Assembly: GCA_003104975.1 (NCBI GenBank)
Contig: PQAM01000010.1
Span: 124,001 to 188,000 of the forward strand
Direction: 5' to 3'
Length of the DNA stretch: 64,000 nucleotides
Source of the DNA: Candidatus Methylomirabilota bacterium
GTDB lineage: Bacteria > Methylomirabilota > Methylomirabilia > Methylomirabilales > Methylomirabilaceae
Made by a program: the position numbers and the translations under genes. Every line of letters begins with the position of its first letter. Within the stretch, counting starts at the first letter, position 1. Under the pieces are notes generated by a model, which made no database searches, was not told the DNA's origin, and worked only from the letters and a program-made list of their open reading frames with translations. Of the stretch, positions 17,541-26,211 are shown one piece after another.

Positions 17541-18408
17541 TGCGGATTTTCGCGCTCAAGGTATCCACACCGGCCACCATGACGAACAGGATCGCGACCA
17601 GGGTCAGGACCTGGTTGAAATTGAACATTCGCATCGAGATCTCGAGTTGCTGGCCGATCCCCCCTGCGCCCACAAAGCCGAGAATCGTTGATGCGCGAAT
17701 GGCGCATTCCCACCGATAGAGGGTATAGGAGACCAGATTCGGCAGTGCCTGCGGCAACAGGCCGTACAGGAGAATGGCGGACCGCGAGGCGCCGGTCGCC
17801 TGCAGCGCCTCCAGAGGTCCTGGATTGGCATGCTCCAGGATCTCCGAGTAGACCTTCCCGAGCATCCCCGCATACGAAATCCCAATGGCCAGGACACCCG
17901 GGAACGGTCCCAGGCCGACGGCTCGGACAAACATGAAGGCCCACACGAATTCAGGGATGGTCCGGAACAGACTGAGGGTCGCCCTGGCCAGCAGATAACC
18001 ACCTTTACGGATAAGGACGATACGGCGACGGCCGTCCTCCCCCTTGCGCGCGTTGAGAATACCGGTGAAGGTCAGCGACCGAGTCGCCGCAAGGCCGAGA
18101 GGCAATCCGATGACGACGGCCATGAAGGTGCCCATCACGGAAAGCTGGATCGTTTCGATGATCGGGCGACCCAGGAGGCTCAGGAAGTCCCAGGACAGGT
18201 CGGGCGGGAACATGCCGGCAACGAATGTCCGGATATGTCGACGTCCCTCGGGCTCAAACAGCAGCAAGGGCTTGACCTGCGCGAGCCTGTAGCTTCCCAG
18301 AAACGTCAGAATGAACAGGACGGACCAGACAATCTGAAGAGTGGAAAAGCGTCTAGCCGGTAAGATAAGGCTGGCAGGAACGGGCGAACGATTGCTCTGC
18401 ACGGCCAA
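17512..18408 (-). CDS. phnE: Phosphonate-type ABC transporter permease (PhnE), upstream copy
   Basis: Second PhnE-type permease. Hydrophobic helices begin at FSTLQIVWSVLFILTFLG. The family loops YSEILEHANPGPLEALQATGA and GFVGAGGIGQQLEISMRMF match those of the neighbouring copy, so the two arose by duplication. The frame is open to 18468, but GAGGAG precedes TTG 18408 and GTG 18402, which are the likelier starts; both still overlap phnC by about 50 bp. Works with the neighbouring permease and PhnC. Confidence 0.88.
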   Translation of the reverse strand: MAVQSNRSPVPASLILPARRFSTLQIVWSVLFILTFLGSYRLAQVKPLLLFEPEGRRHIRTFVAGMFPPDLSWDFLSLLGRPIIETIQLSVMGTFMAVVIGLPLGLAATRSLTFTGILNARKGEDGRRRIVLIRKGGYLLARATLSLFRTIPEFVWAFMFVRAVGLGPFPGVLAIGISYAGMLGKVYSEILEHANPGPLEALQATGASRSAILLYGLLPQALPNLVSYTLYRWECAIRASTILGFVGAGGIGQQLEISMRMFNFNQVLTLVAILFVMVAGVDTLSAKIRSAILGRSNV

Positions 18409-19171
18409 GGATCTCCTCTTCGGCGGCCTCCGCCTGAACTCCGACGTAGAGGGCTGCCAGGTGTTCATCCGTTACCGCCGCAGCCGGCAGATCGAACAGG
18501 ATCGTTCCGTCCCTCAGTCCGATCACGCGGGGGAAGTAGGCCAGGGCCAGATCGACACTGTGAAGATTCATGAGTAACGTCTTACGGCAGGTCCGGCTCA
18601 GATCGATCAGCAACTTGACGATGCCGGTTGCCAATGCCGGATCGACGGAAGAGACCGGCTCATCGGCCAGGATGACCTCGGGATCTTGGACCAGCAGGCG
18701 GGCAATAGCAACCCGCTGCTGTTGGCCGCCGGAGAGAGTGTCGGTCCGCTCGTACAGCTTGCCGGCGATACCGACCTGACTGAGTGCGTTCGAGGCCAGT
18801 TCGATCTCCGTAGGTCGGATCAACGATTGTATGGCTCGCCACATCGGCCAGGACCCGAGTTTGCCGGACAGTACGTTATGAACGACCTGCAGGCGCGGAA
18901 CCAGGTTGTGTTGCTGATAGATCGTGCCGATCCGGCGTCGGACCTCGCGGAGGTGCCCTCCGGACAGGTGCCTGCTGTCCAATCCGTCGAACAGGATGGT
19001 GCCGGAGGTCGGGGGGATTGTCAGGTTCAACATACGAAACAGCGTCGTCTTGCCGGCCCCGCTTGGACCGATCAGGGCTACTCGATCGCCCCGTTGGATC
19101 TCCAAGCTGAGTTCGCGCACAGCGACCGTTCGACCATCGAAGACCTTACAAATGCGATCAAGGAGGTACAT
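18353..19171 (-). CDS. phnC: Phosphonate-type ABC transporter ATP-binding protein (PhnC)
   Basis: 272-residue ATPase with Walker A GPSGAGKT, Q-loop IYQQHNLV, signature LSGGQQQR, Walker B VILADEP and switch His (LMNLHSVDLAL). The segment VHNVLSGKLG after the Q-loop is typical of PhnC. It powers uptake of phosphonate-like compounds through the two permeases. A palindrome GGGCGATCGCCC lies between the preceding stop and this ATG. The first intact gene of the operon; the binding-protein gene normally found here is missing or reduced to a fragment. Confidence 0.93.
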   Translation of the reverse strand: MYLLDRICKVFDGRTVAVRELSLEIQRGDRVALIGPSGAGKTTLFRMLNLTIPPTSGTILFDGLDSRHLSGGHLREVRRRIGTIYQQHNLVPRLQVVHNVLSGKLGSWPMWRAIQSLIRPTEIELASNALSQVGIAGKLYERTDTLSGGQQQRVAIARLLVQDPEVILADEPVSSVDPALATGIVKLLIDLSRTCRKTLLMNLHSVDLALAYFPRVIGLRDGTILFDLPAAAVTDEHLAALYVGVQAEAAEEEILGRAEQSFARSCQPYLTG

Positions 19172-19183
19172 GGGGCGATCGCC

Positions 19184-19318
19184 CTACTGGAGCAGTCCGG
19201 CGGCAATTGCGGCTTCCTCGGCCGCCTTAAACTGCCCGACCTGTACGCGGACATATTTTTTTGTACGTTGAAGATCCATAAGCGCCCGATCGGTCGAATT
19301 CGTGTAGTCCAGCTTCAT
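19184..19318 (-). pseudogene. Short C-terminal fragment where the binding-protein gene is expected
   Basis: Minus-strand frame open from 19420 to a TAG at 19184. From ATG 19318 it encodes 44 residues beginning MKLDYTNSTDRALMDLQ and ending AAEEAAIAAGLLQ, which looks like the C-terminal helix of a larger soluble protein. Upstream in-frame residues are plausible but start at a stop codon without a start codon. It ends 12 bp before phnC. I suspect the truncated 3' end of a periplasmic binding protein (PhnD role) but cannot confirm the family. Confidence 0.4.
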
Positions 19319-19565
19319 AACCGGGTAACCCGACAAAACACCCTTCCGATGGCTGCCTCTACAGTCGGTTGCAAAACGATCTACTCCTTTTACGGACAGT
19401 AGAGGCTTCGTTACTATAAGTCAAATAGGAAAATCCGATATACTCAACTCAACGCATCGGTCTATCGGCCGGCGATTGCGGTATCGTTCGTCTCGCACTG
19501 ATAAGCCGATATTGAACGCCCTGATCCGGCGATCGAAAGGAAGATCGGGTTGAGGAACAAATAAG

Positions 19566-19646
19566 ACGACCTTTCCGATGCGGACAGGAGAGGCCGATCG
19601 GAAAGGTCGTGAGGACTGACCTGCCGGGGGGGGTGGCAGGGTCAGT
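19566..19646 (-). terminator. Two adjacent strong hairpins downstream of the lipoprotein gene
   Basis: 19566-19579 (ACGACCTTTCCGAT) pairs perfectly with 19597-19610. A second stem, 19615-19646, pairs ACTGACCTGCC with GGCAGGGTCAGT around a G-run. They begin 10 bp after the minus-strand gene stop at 19656, as expected for termination or 3' protection. No U-tract is obvious. Confidence 0.5.
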
Positions 19647-19655
19647 ATCGGACGG

Positions 19656-19895
19656 TCACTTCAGCGATTTCTTAAGATCATCCCATAGGGCGCCGGTGGC
19701 TGTGCCTACCGCACCGCCCACGATGGCGCCGGTGGTCGGACTGCCGGCCATGGCCCCAATCGCCGCACCGCCGGCTGCACCGATGGCGCCTCCACTTAAG
19801 GCGCGCTGCTGTCGTGGCGACATCCCGGCACATCCCGTGGTAAGGGCGACCACCACCAGCCCCAGCGCGATCGGTTTGGATATTGCCCTGCTCAT
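19656..19895 (-). CDS. Glycine-zipper lipoprotein
   Basis: 79 residues from ATG 19895, which has AAGGAG nine bases upstream. It has a lipoprotein signal (IALGLVVVALTTGCAG) and then a glycine-zipper segment (GGAIGAAGGAAIGAMAG and GAIVGGAVGTATGAL) typical of small outer-membrane Gly-zipper (YMGG/OmpA-linker-like) lipoproteins. The same frame continues upstream without a stop into a receiver domain gene, so this may also be expressed as the C-terminal part of a fusion. The independent ribosome site favours a separate product. Confidence 0.7.
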   Translation of the reverse strand: MSRAISKPIALGLVVVALTTGCAGMSPRQQRALSGGAIGAAGGAAIGAMAGSPTTGAIVGGAVGTATGALWDDLKKSLK

Positions 19896-20327
19896 CCGTA
19901 TGGTCTCCTTTTGTCGACGCATCGAGATGTCGTTGACCTTTTTCTTCTGACTCTCCGTGGAGCATATATTCAAAAACTCATTAATCTTGAGCGGTTTTGG
20001 CAGTAGCCTGGTGACACCCGCCTGTGCCACGATCTCAGGGTCCAGGCTATAGCAGTCGCCGGTGATCAGGATGATAGGGGTGATCGTATCGGACCGCCGT
20101 ATAAACGCCGCCATTTCAAGACCGGTCATCCCGGGCATTCGATAGTCTACTAAGATGAGGTCGAAAGGACCATTGTGCAGCGCATCCAAGCCGGCCAAAC
20201 CGTCATGCGCACTCCAGACGTAGTAGCCTGTTGTTTTAAGCAGATCGGTAAGGAGGTCCCTGAAGACCGGATCGTCATCAACGACGAGAACCTTTCCTCC
20301 AGTATTGGGTAACGGCTGCGTACTCAT
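19656..20327 (-). CDS. Receiver-domain response regulator reading in frame into a lipoprotein segment
   Basis: ATG 20327 has AAGGAG eight bases upstream. Residues about 12-130 are a CheY-like receiver: VLVVDDDPVFR acidic pocket, phospho-Asp in LILVDYRMPG, conserved Thr/Ser region ILITGD and Lys in LLPKPLK. No output domain follows. Instead of a stop, the frame runs through a basic linker (ESQKKKVNDISMRRQKE) into the glycine-zipper lipoprotein, giving a 223-residue readout. Either the receiver gene has lost its stop through an indel, or a receiver is really fused to a membrane segment. It lies about 1.9 kb downstream of the sensor kinase gene on the same strand. Confidence 0.75.
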   Translation of the reverse strand: MSTQPLPNTGGKVLVVDDDPVFRDLLTDLLKTTGYYVWSAHDGLAGLDALHNGPFDLILVDYRMPGMTGLEMAAFIRRSDTITPIILITGDCYSLDPEIVAQAGVTRLLPKPLKINEFLNICSTESQKKKVNDISMRRQKETIRMSRAISKPIALGLVVVALTTGCAGMSPRQQRALSGGAIGAAGGAAIGAMAGSPTTGAIVGGAVGTATGALWDDLKKSLK

Positions 20328-20612
20328 TGTGCTTTCTCCTTCTCTCTGAAGGAGTCGTTGAGCAAGCGGCATGCCACAAATCTCATCTCGATTCGGATAG
20401 CCCGTGAACACAATCAATACGGTAAGTTACACGTATGTCTCGTACATTCGCTGATTTCTATCGATTCCGGCGGCATGTCAGAACTGGAAGATCGATGAGT
20501 AATTTTTTCTTGATGGGTAGGAGAACGGAGGTTAAATGGCCCAATTTTACATGGTATCGCCTCGGGAACGAGGGAATCGATTGGGCCCGTGCGAGAGGGT
20601 AATTGTTACTTG

Positions 20613-21089
20613 TCAGCGAACTACGCTGGAAAGTTCGTCGGACAACACGTGAGCCTTCTGGGCCAAATTTTTCGCTTGCTGGAAGTCCTTGTTCGTGACC
20701 GCTTCTTTTGCCTGTGCGAGAAAGCTTTTAATGGTTTGATAAGTCTCCGATTGATCAACCTTCAGCTTCTGTTGATCGATCGAGAGGAGTGTCCGCTCGA
20801 CGCCCTGGATCATGGTATGAACCTCGTCGGTCAGCCGTGTCTCACGATCAGCGTCCACCTGAGGGGACAGTCGCGGTGTGGGTGCCTCGGGACGTACGGA
20901 GGCTGGGGGCGGCGCCGGATGTGCGGCAGGGGTAGAGGGCGGCGCCGGACGTGCGGCAGGGGTAGAGGGCGGCGCCGGACGTACGGAGGCTGGGGGTGGA
21001 GGAATCGATTTGAAGTACCCCTCAATCTCGGCGCAGCCGGCCGTGACAACAAGGCCCAGCAACAGAACGATGACACGTGGCGCAATCAC
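20613..21089 (-). CDS. Proline-rich lipoprotein
   Basis: 158 residues with a lipoprotein signal (VIVLLLGLVVTAGCAE, lipid Cys19). A Pro/Ala-rich spacer built from 10-residue units (RPAPPSTPAA) follows, then a helical, charged C-terminal domain (about 80-158) with SETYQTIKSFLAQAKEAV and DFQQAKNLAQKAHVLSDEL, reminiscent of TPR-like or coiled helices. The spacer would span the periplasm from the membrane. It lies 21 bp after the histidine kinase gene on the same strand, probably in the same transcript; a role in envelope sensing is possible but not shown. Confidence 0.75.
   Translation of the reverse strand: MIAPRVIVLLLGLVVTAGCAEIEGYFKSIPPPPASVRPAPPSTPAARPAPPSTPAAHPAPPPASVRPEAPTPRLSPQVDADRETRLTDEVHTMIQGVERTLLSIDQQKLKVDQSETYQTIKSFLAQAKEAVTNKDFQQAKNLAQKAHVLSDELSSVVR
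20911..21000. repeat. 30-bp tandem repeat, three units, inside the proline-rich lipoprotein gene
   Basis: Units start at 20911, 20941 and 20971, each beginning GGCGCCGGA. The first two differ by one base in the part I compared and the third diverges in its second half. They encode the Pro/Ala decapeptide spacer, so copy number would change spacer length in frame. Confidence 0.8.
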
Positions 21090-21110
21090 GAGACTATCCT
21101 GTCTCCTCCG

Positions 21111-22916
21111 CTAGGCCGGTGTAAAAGAGACCGTCATGGTCGTCCCTTGTCCTACCTTCGAGTCGACCTCGATCCTTCCCCCATGCATCTGGACGATCCG
21201 ATACACCAACGACAGTCCAATTCCATTCCCCTCCGACTTTGTAGTGTAGTAGAGTCGAAAGATTTTGTCGAGGTCTTCGACAGGGATACCTATCCCCTGA
21301 TCGCTGACATGTGCGCGGATGATCCCCTCGGCGGTCCGATCTGTTGCAAGCGTCACCGTTCCGCCATCGGGCATCGCCTGACACGCATTCAGGATCAAGT
21401 TGAGGAAGACCTGCTGAAGCAACTCCGAATCACCATTGATGGGGGGGAGTCCGTCGTAAAGCCGAAAGGCGAAGGTGATCCGATTTGCTGCGCCTTGCGC
21501 ATCAACCGTTTGCGTAATCTCTCGGAGGAGCCCGTTGAGGTCCATCGGCTTCAGTTGAAGCGTCTGTGGACGGACAAAACGGAGAAAGCCTTGCACGACA
21601 CGATCCAGGCGATGGACCTGTCCTCCAAGCAGTTCCAGGCCCTTGCTGACCTCCTCAGACGGATCGTTGAGCTTCTGCTTCAACAACTCCAAATGGATGA
21701 TCATCGCATTCAACGGGTTCTTGACTTCGTGTGCAACACCCGACGTGAGCTTTCCCAGTTCCGCAAGTTTCTGGGAGTAGTCAACAAGCGATTGAATCTG
21801 CCGAAGCGGTTCGGTATTCGTGAGGATCACCATACCTCCCACCACATCGCCATGATCCAGCACAGGGTAGGCGGAGGCCAAGACATCCAGCGGGGTATCG
21901 CGGTCGCCCGGCACCTGAAGGGAGAGGTGTTTGACCGGTGACCGTCGTCGGAAGACTTCCTCCACTGCTGCAGCTAGGGGATGGGTGCCGCCAAGGATGG
22001 TATGCAACGGTTGACCGGCGGCGTGCATAAGAGGACAGGCCAAGAGGGCCTCGGCGACCGGATTGGCGAAAATGACCGCCTGCTCCCGGTTCAGCAGAAT
22101 GATGGCGTCTTCCAGGCAGTGCATGATCCCCTCAAGTCTGGTCTTTTCGCTCATGAGCGAGGATCGATCCTGCTGGATTTGGCGTCCCAGGAGGTTGAGC
22201 TTTGCCGCAATCTGTCCCACCTCGTCGTCCCGATGGGATGCAAAGGTTGTGTCAAACTCGCCGCGTGCCATCCGATCAACGTCTTGGGCGATTTGACGCA
22301 AGGGGACTACGACGAGGTTTGAGAGGGTGAAGGCGACAACCCAAGCAAGCGGGAACGCAAGCACCGCCAGCAGGACACTCCGCCGAACCGCAGCGGAGAG
22401 CTCGCGCCAGATGAGGCTCCCGGCCAGCCCGAGCCGGATCGCTCCGAAAGGCCGGTCGTTTAGGCTGAGCGGGAAGGTTGTCTCGAATACCTGGTGCTGG
22501 TGGGCCAGCACCCCGAGTTGCCGCAGCGGGTTCATCTCCAGCAGTTGCTCGATCTGTTGCCGAGGGATCGCAGGTTGCCCTTCGCGGGAGCGCTCGCTGT
22601 GCACCAGAATCGTACCGGAGCGATCGGTGATCATCGCATAGACGAGGTGCGGCGAATAGCCGATGCTGGCATCGAGAAGCGCGCGGAGTTCCCGGTCGCG
22701 TTGCAGCGTCGCCTCGGGACGGGCTCGACGCGCCCTGGCGACGGCCCGAGTGGCGCCGGAGAAGATCTGCTGCGCCTGGAACGTCCCTTTCTCCGCGGCG
22801 TCCTTCAGTACCAGGCGGGTCGTCGTAGAAAGGTGGACAATCGAAGCGACCGAGACGATCAAAAAAACCAGCAGACTGATGCCGAGGATTTCCTTGCCTC
22901 GGATGCCGAGCGTCAT
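21111..22916 (-). CDS. Membrane sensor histidine kinase (NtrB/ZraS-like)
   Basis: 601 residues: TM1 (12-30), a periplasmic sensor region to about 185, TM2 (about 186-208), HAMP (VVPLRQIAQDVDRMARGEFD), a PAS domain (about 265-370, LEDAIILLNREQAVIFANP), HisKA with phospho-His in GVAHEVKNPLN, and HATPase with N box NLILNACQAMP, DQGIGIP and GNGIGLSLVYRI. Phosphorylates the NtrC-type regulator encoded 6 bp upstream in the same operon. The stimulus is unknown; the AHEVKNPL sequence and partner type place it in the family that controls sigma54 regulators. Confidence 0.92.
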   Translation of the reverse strand: MTLGIRGKEILGISLLVFLIVSVASIVHLSTTTRLVLKDAAEKGTFQAQQIFSGATRAVARARRARPEATLQRDRELRALLDASIGYSPHLVYAMITDRSGTILVHSERSREGQPAIPRQQIEQLLEMNPLRQLGVLAHQHQVFETTFPLSLNDRPFGAIRLGLAGSLIWRELSAAVRRSVLLAVLAFPLAWVVAFTLSNLVVVPLRQIAQDVDRMARGEFDTTFASHRDDEVGQIAAKLNLLGRQIQQDRSSLMSEKTRLEGIMHCLEDAIILLNREQAVIFANPVAEALLACPLMHAAGQPLHTILGGTHPLAAAVEEVFRRRSPVKHLSLQVPGDRDTPLDVLASAYPVLDHGDVVGGMVILTNTEPLRQIQSLVDYSQKLAELGKLTSGVAHEVKNPLNAMIIHLELLKQKLNDPSEEVSKGLELLGGQVHRLDRVVQGFLRFVRPQTLQLKPMDLNGLLREITQTVDAQGAANRITFAFRLYDGLPPINGDSELLQQVFLNLILNACQAMPDGGTVTLATDRTAEGIIRAHVSDQGIGIPVEDLDKIFRLYYTTKSEGNGIGLSLVYRIVQMHGGRIEVDSKVGQGTTMTVSFTPA

Positions 22917-22922
22917 CTCCCC

Positions 22923-24305
22923 TTATTCCTGTACGGTTGGTGAAGAGGAGGCCTCTTCTCGATAGCGGGCTAACTTGTTGTGCAGTGTCTTCAGGCTGAT
23001 CCCCAGCATCTCCGCGGCCCGGGTCTTATTCTGGTTGGTCCGCTCCAGCGTTGTGAAAATCAGTGCCTTTTCGGCGGCATCGATCGTCGTCCCCGCGGGG
23101 ATATTGAAGCCCGCAGCCGGCCCACGACGTGGGGTAGAAAAATGGGTCGGCAGGTCGGCTGAGGTGATTAAGGATTCCGGAGCCACGAGGACGGCGCGTT
23201 CCAGTACGTTCCGAAGCTCACGGACATTGCCGGGCCAATCGTGCTCGGTCAAGAGGGCGAGCGCCCCGGCATCCACGCTCCGGACCGCTTTATCGTATTT
23301 GTCGTTGAACTCCTCAAGGAACGCTCGAATAAGGAGGGGGATATCTTCGGGCCGTTCTCTAAGAGGGGGAAGATAGATGTTGAACACATTTAGACGATAG
23401 TAGAGGTCCTCGCGAATAAGGCCGTCTTCGACCGCTTGAGCGGGATTCTTGTTCGTTGCGGCCACCACCCGGACATCCACGTGGATCTCTTTACTTCCAC
23501 TGAGGCGGCGAAACGTTCCCTCCTGAAGGATCCTGAGAAACTTGGCCTGAGTCGCGACCTTCATCTCTGCGACCTCATCAAGAAAGATGGTCCCGCCGTC
23601 CGCCAGTTCAAAGCATCCCATCCTCCGTTCGGTCGCGCCGGTGAAGGCCCCTTTCTCGTGGCCGAATATCTCACTCTCCAGCAGCGTCTCCGGAATAGCC
23701 GCACAGTTGATCGGAACGAAGGGACCGTGCTTACGAGGAGAGAGATCGTGAATCGTCCGAGCCGCCAACTCTTTTCCGGTGCCGCTCCCCCCACAGATGA
23801 AGACCGGTGCCGTACTGGGTGCGGCCAGCTCCAGCAGCCGGTAGACCTCTTGCATGGCCGGCGTGTTGCCCACCAATCGGCTGAACCGGCCCAGATGACG
23901 GACCTGGTGGCGCAGCAGGCTGACCTCCTTCAAGACCGCCCCACGCTCGATGGCTTTCTCCACAAGGACGCGGAGCCGCCCCACGTCGACCGGTTTGGTG
24001 AGGTAGTCGTAGGCCCCTTCTTGCATCGCCTGGACTGCGGTCTCAATCGTTCCCTGTCCGGTCAGAATGATCAGCGAGGGGAGGGCTGTATCTGCCTTAA
24101 GCGTACGGAGGAGGGCGATTCCGTCCATCTTCGGCATGACGAGGTCGGCGATGATAAGGGACGGCTGGAGTTCGCTCGTCTTCTCCAGCGCCTCTTGACC
24201 GTCGGCTGCCACGGCGACCTCATACCCCCAGCCCGCGAGTAGCTCCTGTAGCCCCGTTCTGGAAGCAAGTTCATCCTCGGCAACTAAGATCTTTGCTTTT
24301 GTCAT
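22923..24305 (-). CDS. Sigma54-dependent response regulator, NtrC family
   Basis: 460 residues from ATG 24305 (GAGG six bases upstream; a GTG at 24317 lacks a site). Receiver domain 1-120 with phospho-Asp in [13 protein letters not shown] and YLTKP. AAA+ domain about 145-375 with Walker A GGSGTGKE, the sigma54-contact GAFTGA loop, Walker B TIFLDE and [13 protein letters not shown]-terminal Fis-type helix-turn-helix ([20 protein letters not shown]). Activates sigma54 promoters after phosphorylation by the downstream-encoded kinase. No -24/-12 site was found in this window by eye, so targets are probably elsewhere. Confidence 0.94.
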   Translation of the reverse strand: MTKAKILVAEDELASRTGLQELLAGWGYEVAVAADGQEALEKTSELQPSLIIADLVMPKMDGIALLRTLKADTALPSLIILTGQGTIETAVQAMQEGAYDYLTKPVDVGRLRVLVEKAIERGAVLKEVSLLRHQVRHLGRFSRLVGNTPAMQEVYRLLELAAPSTAPVFICGGSGTGKELAARTIHDLSPRKHGPFVPINCAAIPETLLESEIFGHEKGAFTGATERRMGCFELADGGTIFLDEVAEMKVATQAKFLRILQEGTFRRLSGSKEIHVDVRVVAATNKNPAQAVEDGLIREDLYYRLNVFNIYLPPLRERPEDIPLLIRAFLEEFNDKYDKAVRSVDAGALALLTEHDWPGNVRELRNVLERAVLVAPESLITSADLPTHFSTPRRGPAAGFNIPAGTTIDAAEKALIFTTLERTNQNKTRAAEMLGISLKTLHNKLARYREEASSSPTVQE

Positions 24306-24425
24306 GGTGATCCTCACAGATGAAGTCTACGCCAATCTTATTTATATTTATCATAAGGGCTTTCTCGGATTTTGTGAAGTAGCCACTGCTCCCGTACTTG
24401 AAAACCCTCCTCGCCCTATGGTAAT

Positions 24426-24866
24426 GTGCGAGACTGGATGCGTAGCCTGAGAACTCTCACAATCGGCAAGCTGTCAGCACGATTCCAGATCGGGCCATTG
24501 GTGATCTCCGCCATGATCCTGACCGGCTGCACGACCTTTTTCCCCGAGATTTCTCCTCCTGCCGGTATTCCAACCGAAGCGAAGCGGATCTCCTTTACGA
24601 TGGTGGCGCGGGGCTATCGCTGTGAGCCCTCGGTGATAGCGGTAGACCGGGAGGGAAGATCGGCGCTGGTTGAGGTGACGATTCACAGCGAAGGCGCCAG
24701 ACATATCTTCTCGATCCCCAACCTGGAGGTCAGGCGGTATATCGAGCCGGGGGAGGACACTACCGTCGAGTTCCTGGCGGAGCGCTCCGGCGTCTTTGCG
24801 TTCGGCTGTACCAGGTTTCCGTGGATCAGCCCGTTCGACCACAAGGGCAAGCTCGCCATCAAGTAG
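24426..24866 (+). CDS. Cupredoxin-like lipoprotein
   Basis: 146 codons from GTG 24426, or 142 from ATG 24438. Lipoprotein signal (PLVISAMILTGC). The mature part is a single beta-sandwich typical of cupredoxin_1-like domains: VEVTIHSEGARHIFSIP, EPGEDTTVEFLAERSG and FAFGCTRFP. A His (GARHIF), the Cys (FGC) and a later His (FDHKG) could be type 1 copper ligands, but the usual axial Met is not seen after the Cys. May bind copper or be a degenerate relative. The 3' end overlaps the convergent reductase gene by 8 bp. Confidence 0.65.
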   Translation: MRDWMRSLRTLTIGKLSARFQIGPLVISAMILTGCTTFFPEISPPAGIPTEAKRISFTMVARGYRCEPSVIAVDREGRSALVEVTIHSEGARHIFSIPNLEVRRYIEPGEDTTVEFLAERSGVFAFGCTRFPWISPFDHKGKLAIK

Positions 24867-26112
24867 CATCAGATTGGGTGTGATAGAAGATGCGGCTCAG
24901 AGCATGTACCGAAAAGAGGGCGCGGGGCGGGAGCAGGTCGCCGATGACGCCGAGCAGCAGGTTCGCAAGCGGTTGACGCCGGCGCAGCAACCGCGCGACG
25001 GCATTGGCGGTGTGCGGTCGGCGGATGACAGCCTGTAGTGCGACGCCCAACCGTTCCCTGCCCTTCTGTGCCTGACGCTGCTGCCGATCACACTGCGCAA
25101 GGCGAGCCTCGGTGAGACCCTCATCGCCCTCGGCAAAGGCTGAGACGATGGCATGGGCTGCAAGCCGGGCGCTGTACAGCGCGTGACCGACCCCTTCGCC
25201 GGTAAAAGGATCGTAAAAGCCGGCCGCATCTCCAATCAATAACGTCCCGGCCATGGCGGTACGACGTGATCGAAATGCCAAAGGACCAAGACAACGAACC
25301 GACCCGCGTCGTCTCGTCCCGCGGAGCGCATTCAGCGCCTGGAGAAACGATTGCAGTGTTCGGTCGAACAACTCGTCACGTTGTCCCCTCCAGTCCTGGA
25401 CAATCCTTTGGTCCATCACAAGGCTGACGTTGATCAGCCGTTCGCCGATCGGGTTGAGGATGCAATATGACCGATCGCCGACCGAGATCAGGCCGTGATC
25501 CTCTAGGGGCACGTTGCCACGTGCCCCTACCACCTCATAGTGGGCGACCAGCGCCATCCGATGGAGCGCAGGGTGGGGCTGATGCAGGTCGAGTCGTCGG
25601 GCCACCACCGAGTCCCGTCCATCCGCTCCTACAACGATCTGTCCATAGTATGTCTCCGGGCCGGCCGGTCCCATTCCCGTCACGCCGCGGACACGCCCGT
25701 TCTCCCAAGTCAGATCGGTGACACGGAATCCTTCGACGCACTTTACACCGAAGTCTCTGGCCCATCTCAGCAACAGACTGTCGAGCGTTGCCCGTGGTAT
25801 GGCAAGCGCGAAGGGGCGATCCTTCGTGTTCTTCATGGAGGCGGGAAACCTGGCCGTGAACGTTGTGCCGTCCGGGGAGACGACCATCATTCCCCGCAGG
25901 CGTCTCGCGCCGGCCGAGCATACGAGGTCGAGCAGGTTGAGTTGATCCAGGACACTGACGGTTCCCGGACTCAGATAGTCGCCGCAGACCTTCTCGCGGG
26001 GAAAATGTGCCTTGTCGAGCAGTATCGTTTCAATCCTGTGCCGGGCCAGGAGACCGGCCAGGACGGAGCCGGCCGGACCGGCCCCGACGACGATGACCTG
26101 GATCTGCGCCAT
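24859..26112 (-). CDS. FAD-dependent oxidoreductase, geranylgeranyl reductase family
   Basis: 417 residues with an N-terminal FAD Rossmann motif (VVGAGPAGSVLAGLLARHG-like), then HFPREKVCGDYLSPG, the VCGD motif shared by geranylgeranyl reductases and flavin halogenases. VVGADGRDSVVARRL and the second FAD motif LLIGDAAGFYDPFTGEGVGHA follow. It could reduce or hydroxylate a polyketide or isoprenoid. Third gene in line with a type III polyketide synthase and a methyltransferase, a gene trio that recurs in bacterial genomes, so tailoring of an alkylpyrone/resorcinol-like product is the best inference. Confidence 0.85.
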   Translation of the reverse strand: MAQIQVIVVGAGPAGSVLAGLLARHRIETILLDKAHFPREKVCGDYLSPGTVSVLDQLNLLDLVCSAGARRLRGMMVVSPDGTTFTARFPASMKNTKDRPFALAIPRATLDSLLLRWARDFGVKCVEGFRVTDLTWENGRVRGVTGMGPAGPETYYGQIVVGADGRDSVVARRLDLHQPHPALHRMALVAHYEVVGARGNVPLEDHGLISVGDRSYCILNPIGERLINVSLVMDQRIVQDWRGQRDELFDRTLQSFLQALNALRGTRRRGSVRCLGPLAFRSRRTAMAGTLLIGDAAGFYDPFTGEGVGHALYSARLAAHAIVSAFAEGDEGLTEARLAQCDRQQRQAQKGRERLGVALQAVIRRPHTANAVARLLRRRQPLANLLLGVIGDLLPPRALFSVHALSRIFYHTQSDAT

Positions 26113-26211
26113 AATTTGTAACCACTGAGGTGTTTAGGCTGAAGGTTGAAGGTGATACATTATCTCGCAAGGCCCGAATCAAGCCATGTACGATCTTCTT
26201 GGTTCCTACTC

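Noticed and set aside
22923-24425. Sigma54 (-24/-12) promoter near the NtrC-type regulator
   Set aside because: No TGGCAC-N5-TTGC match was seen in the intergenic regions on either side.
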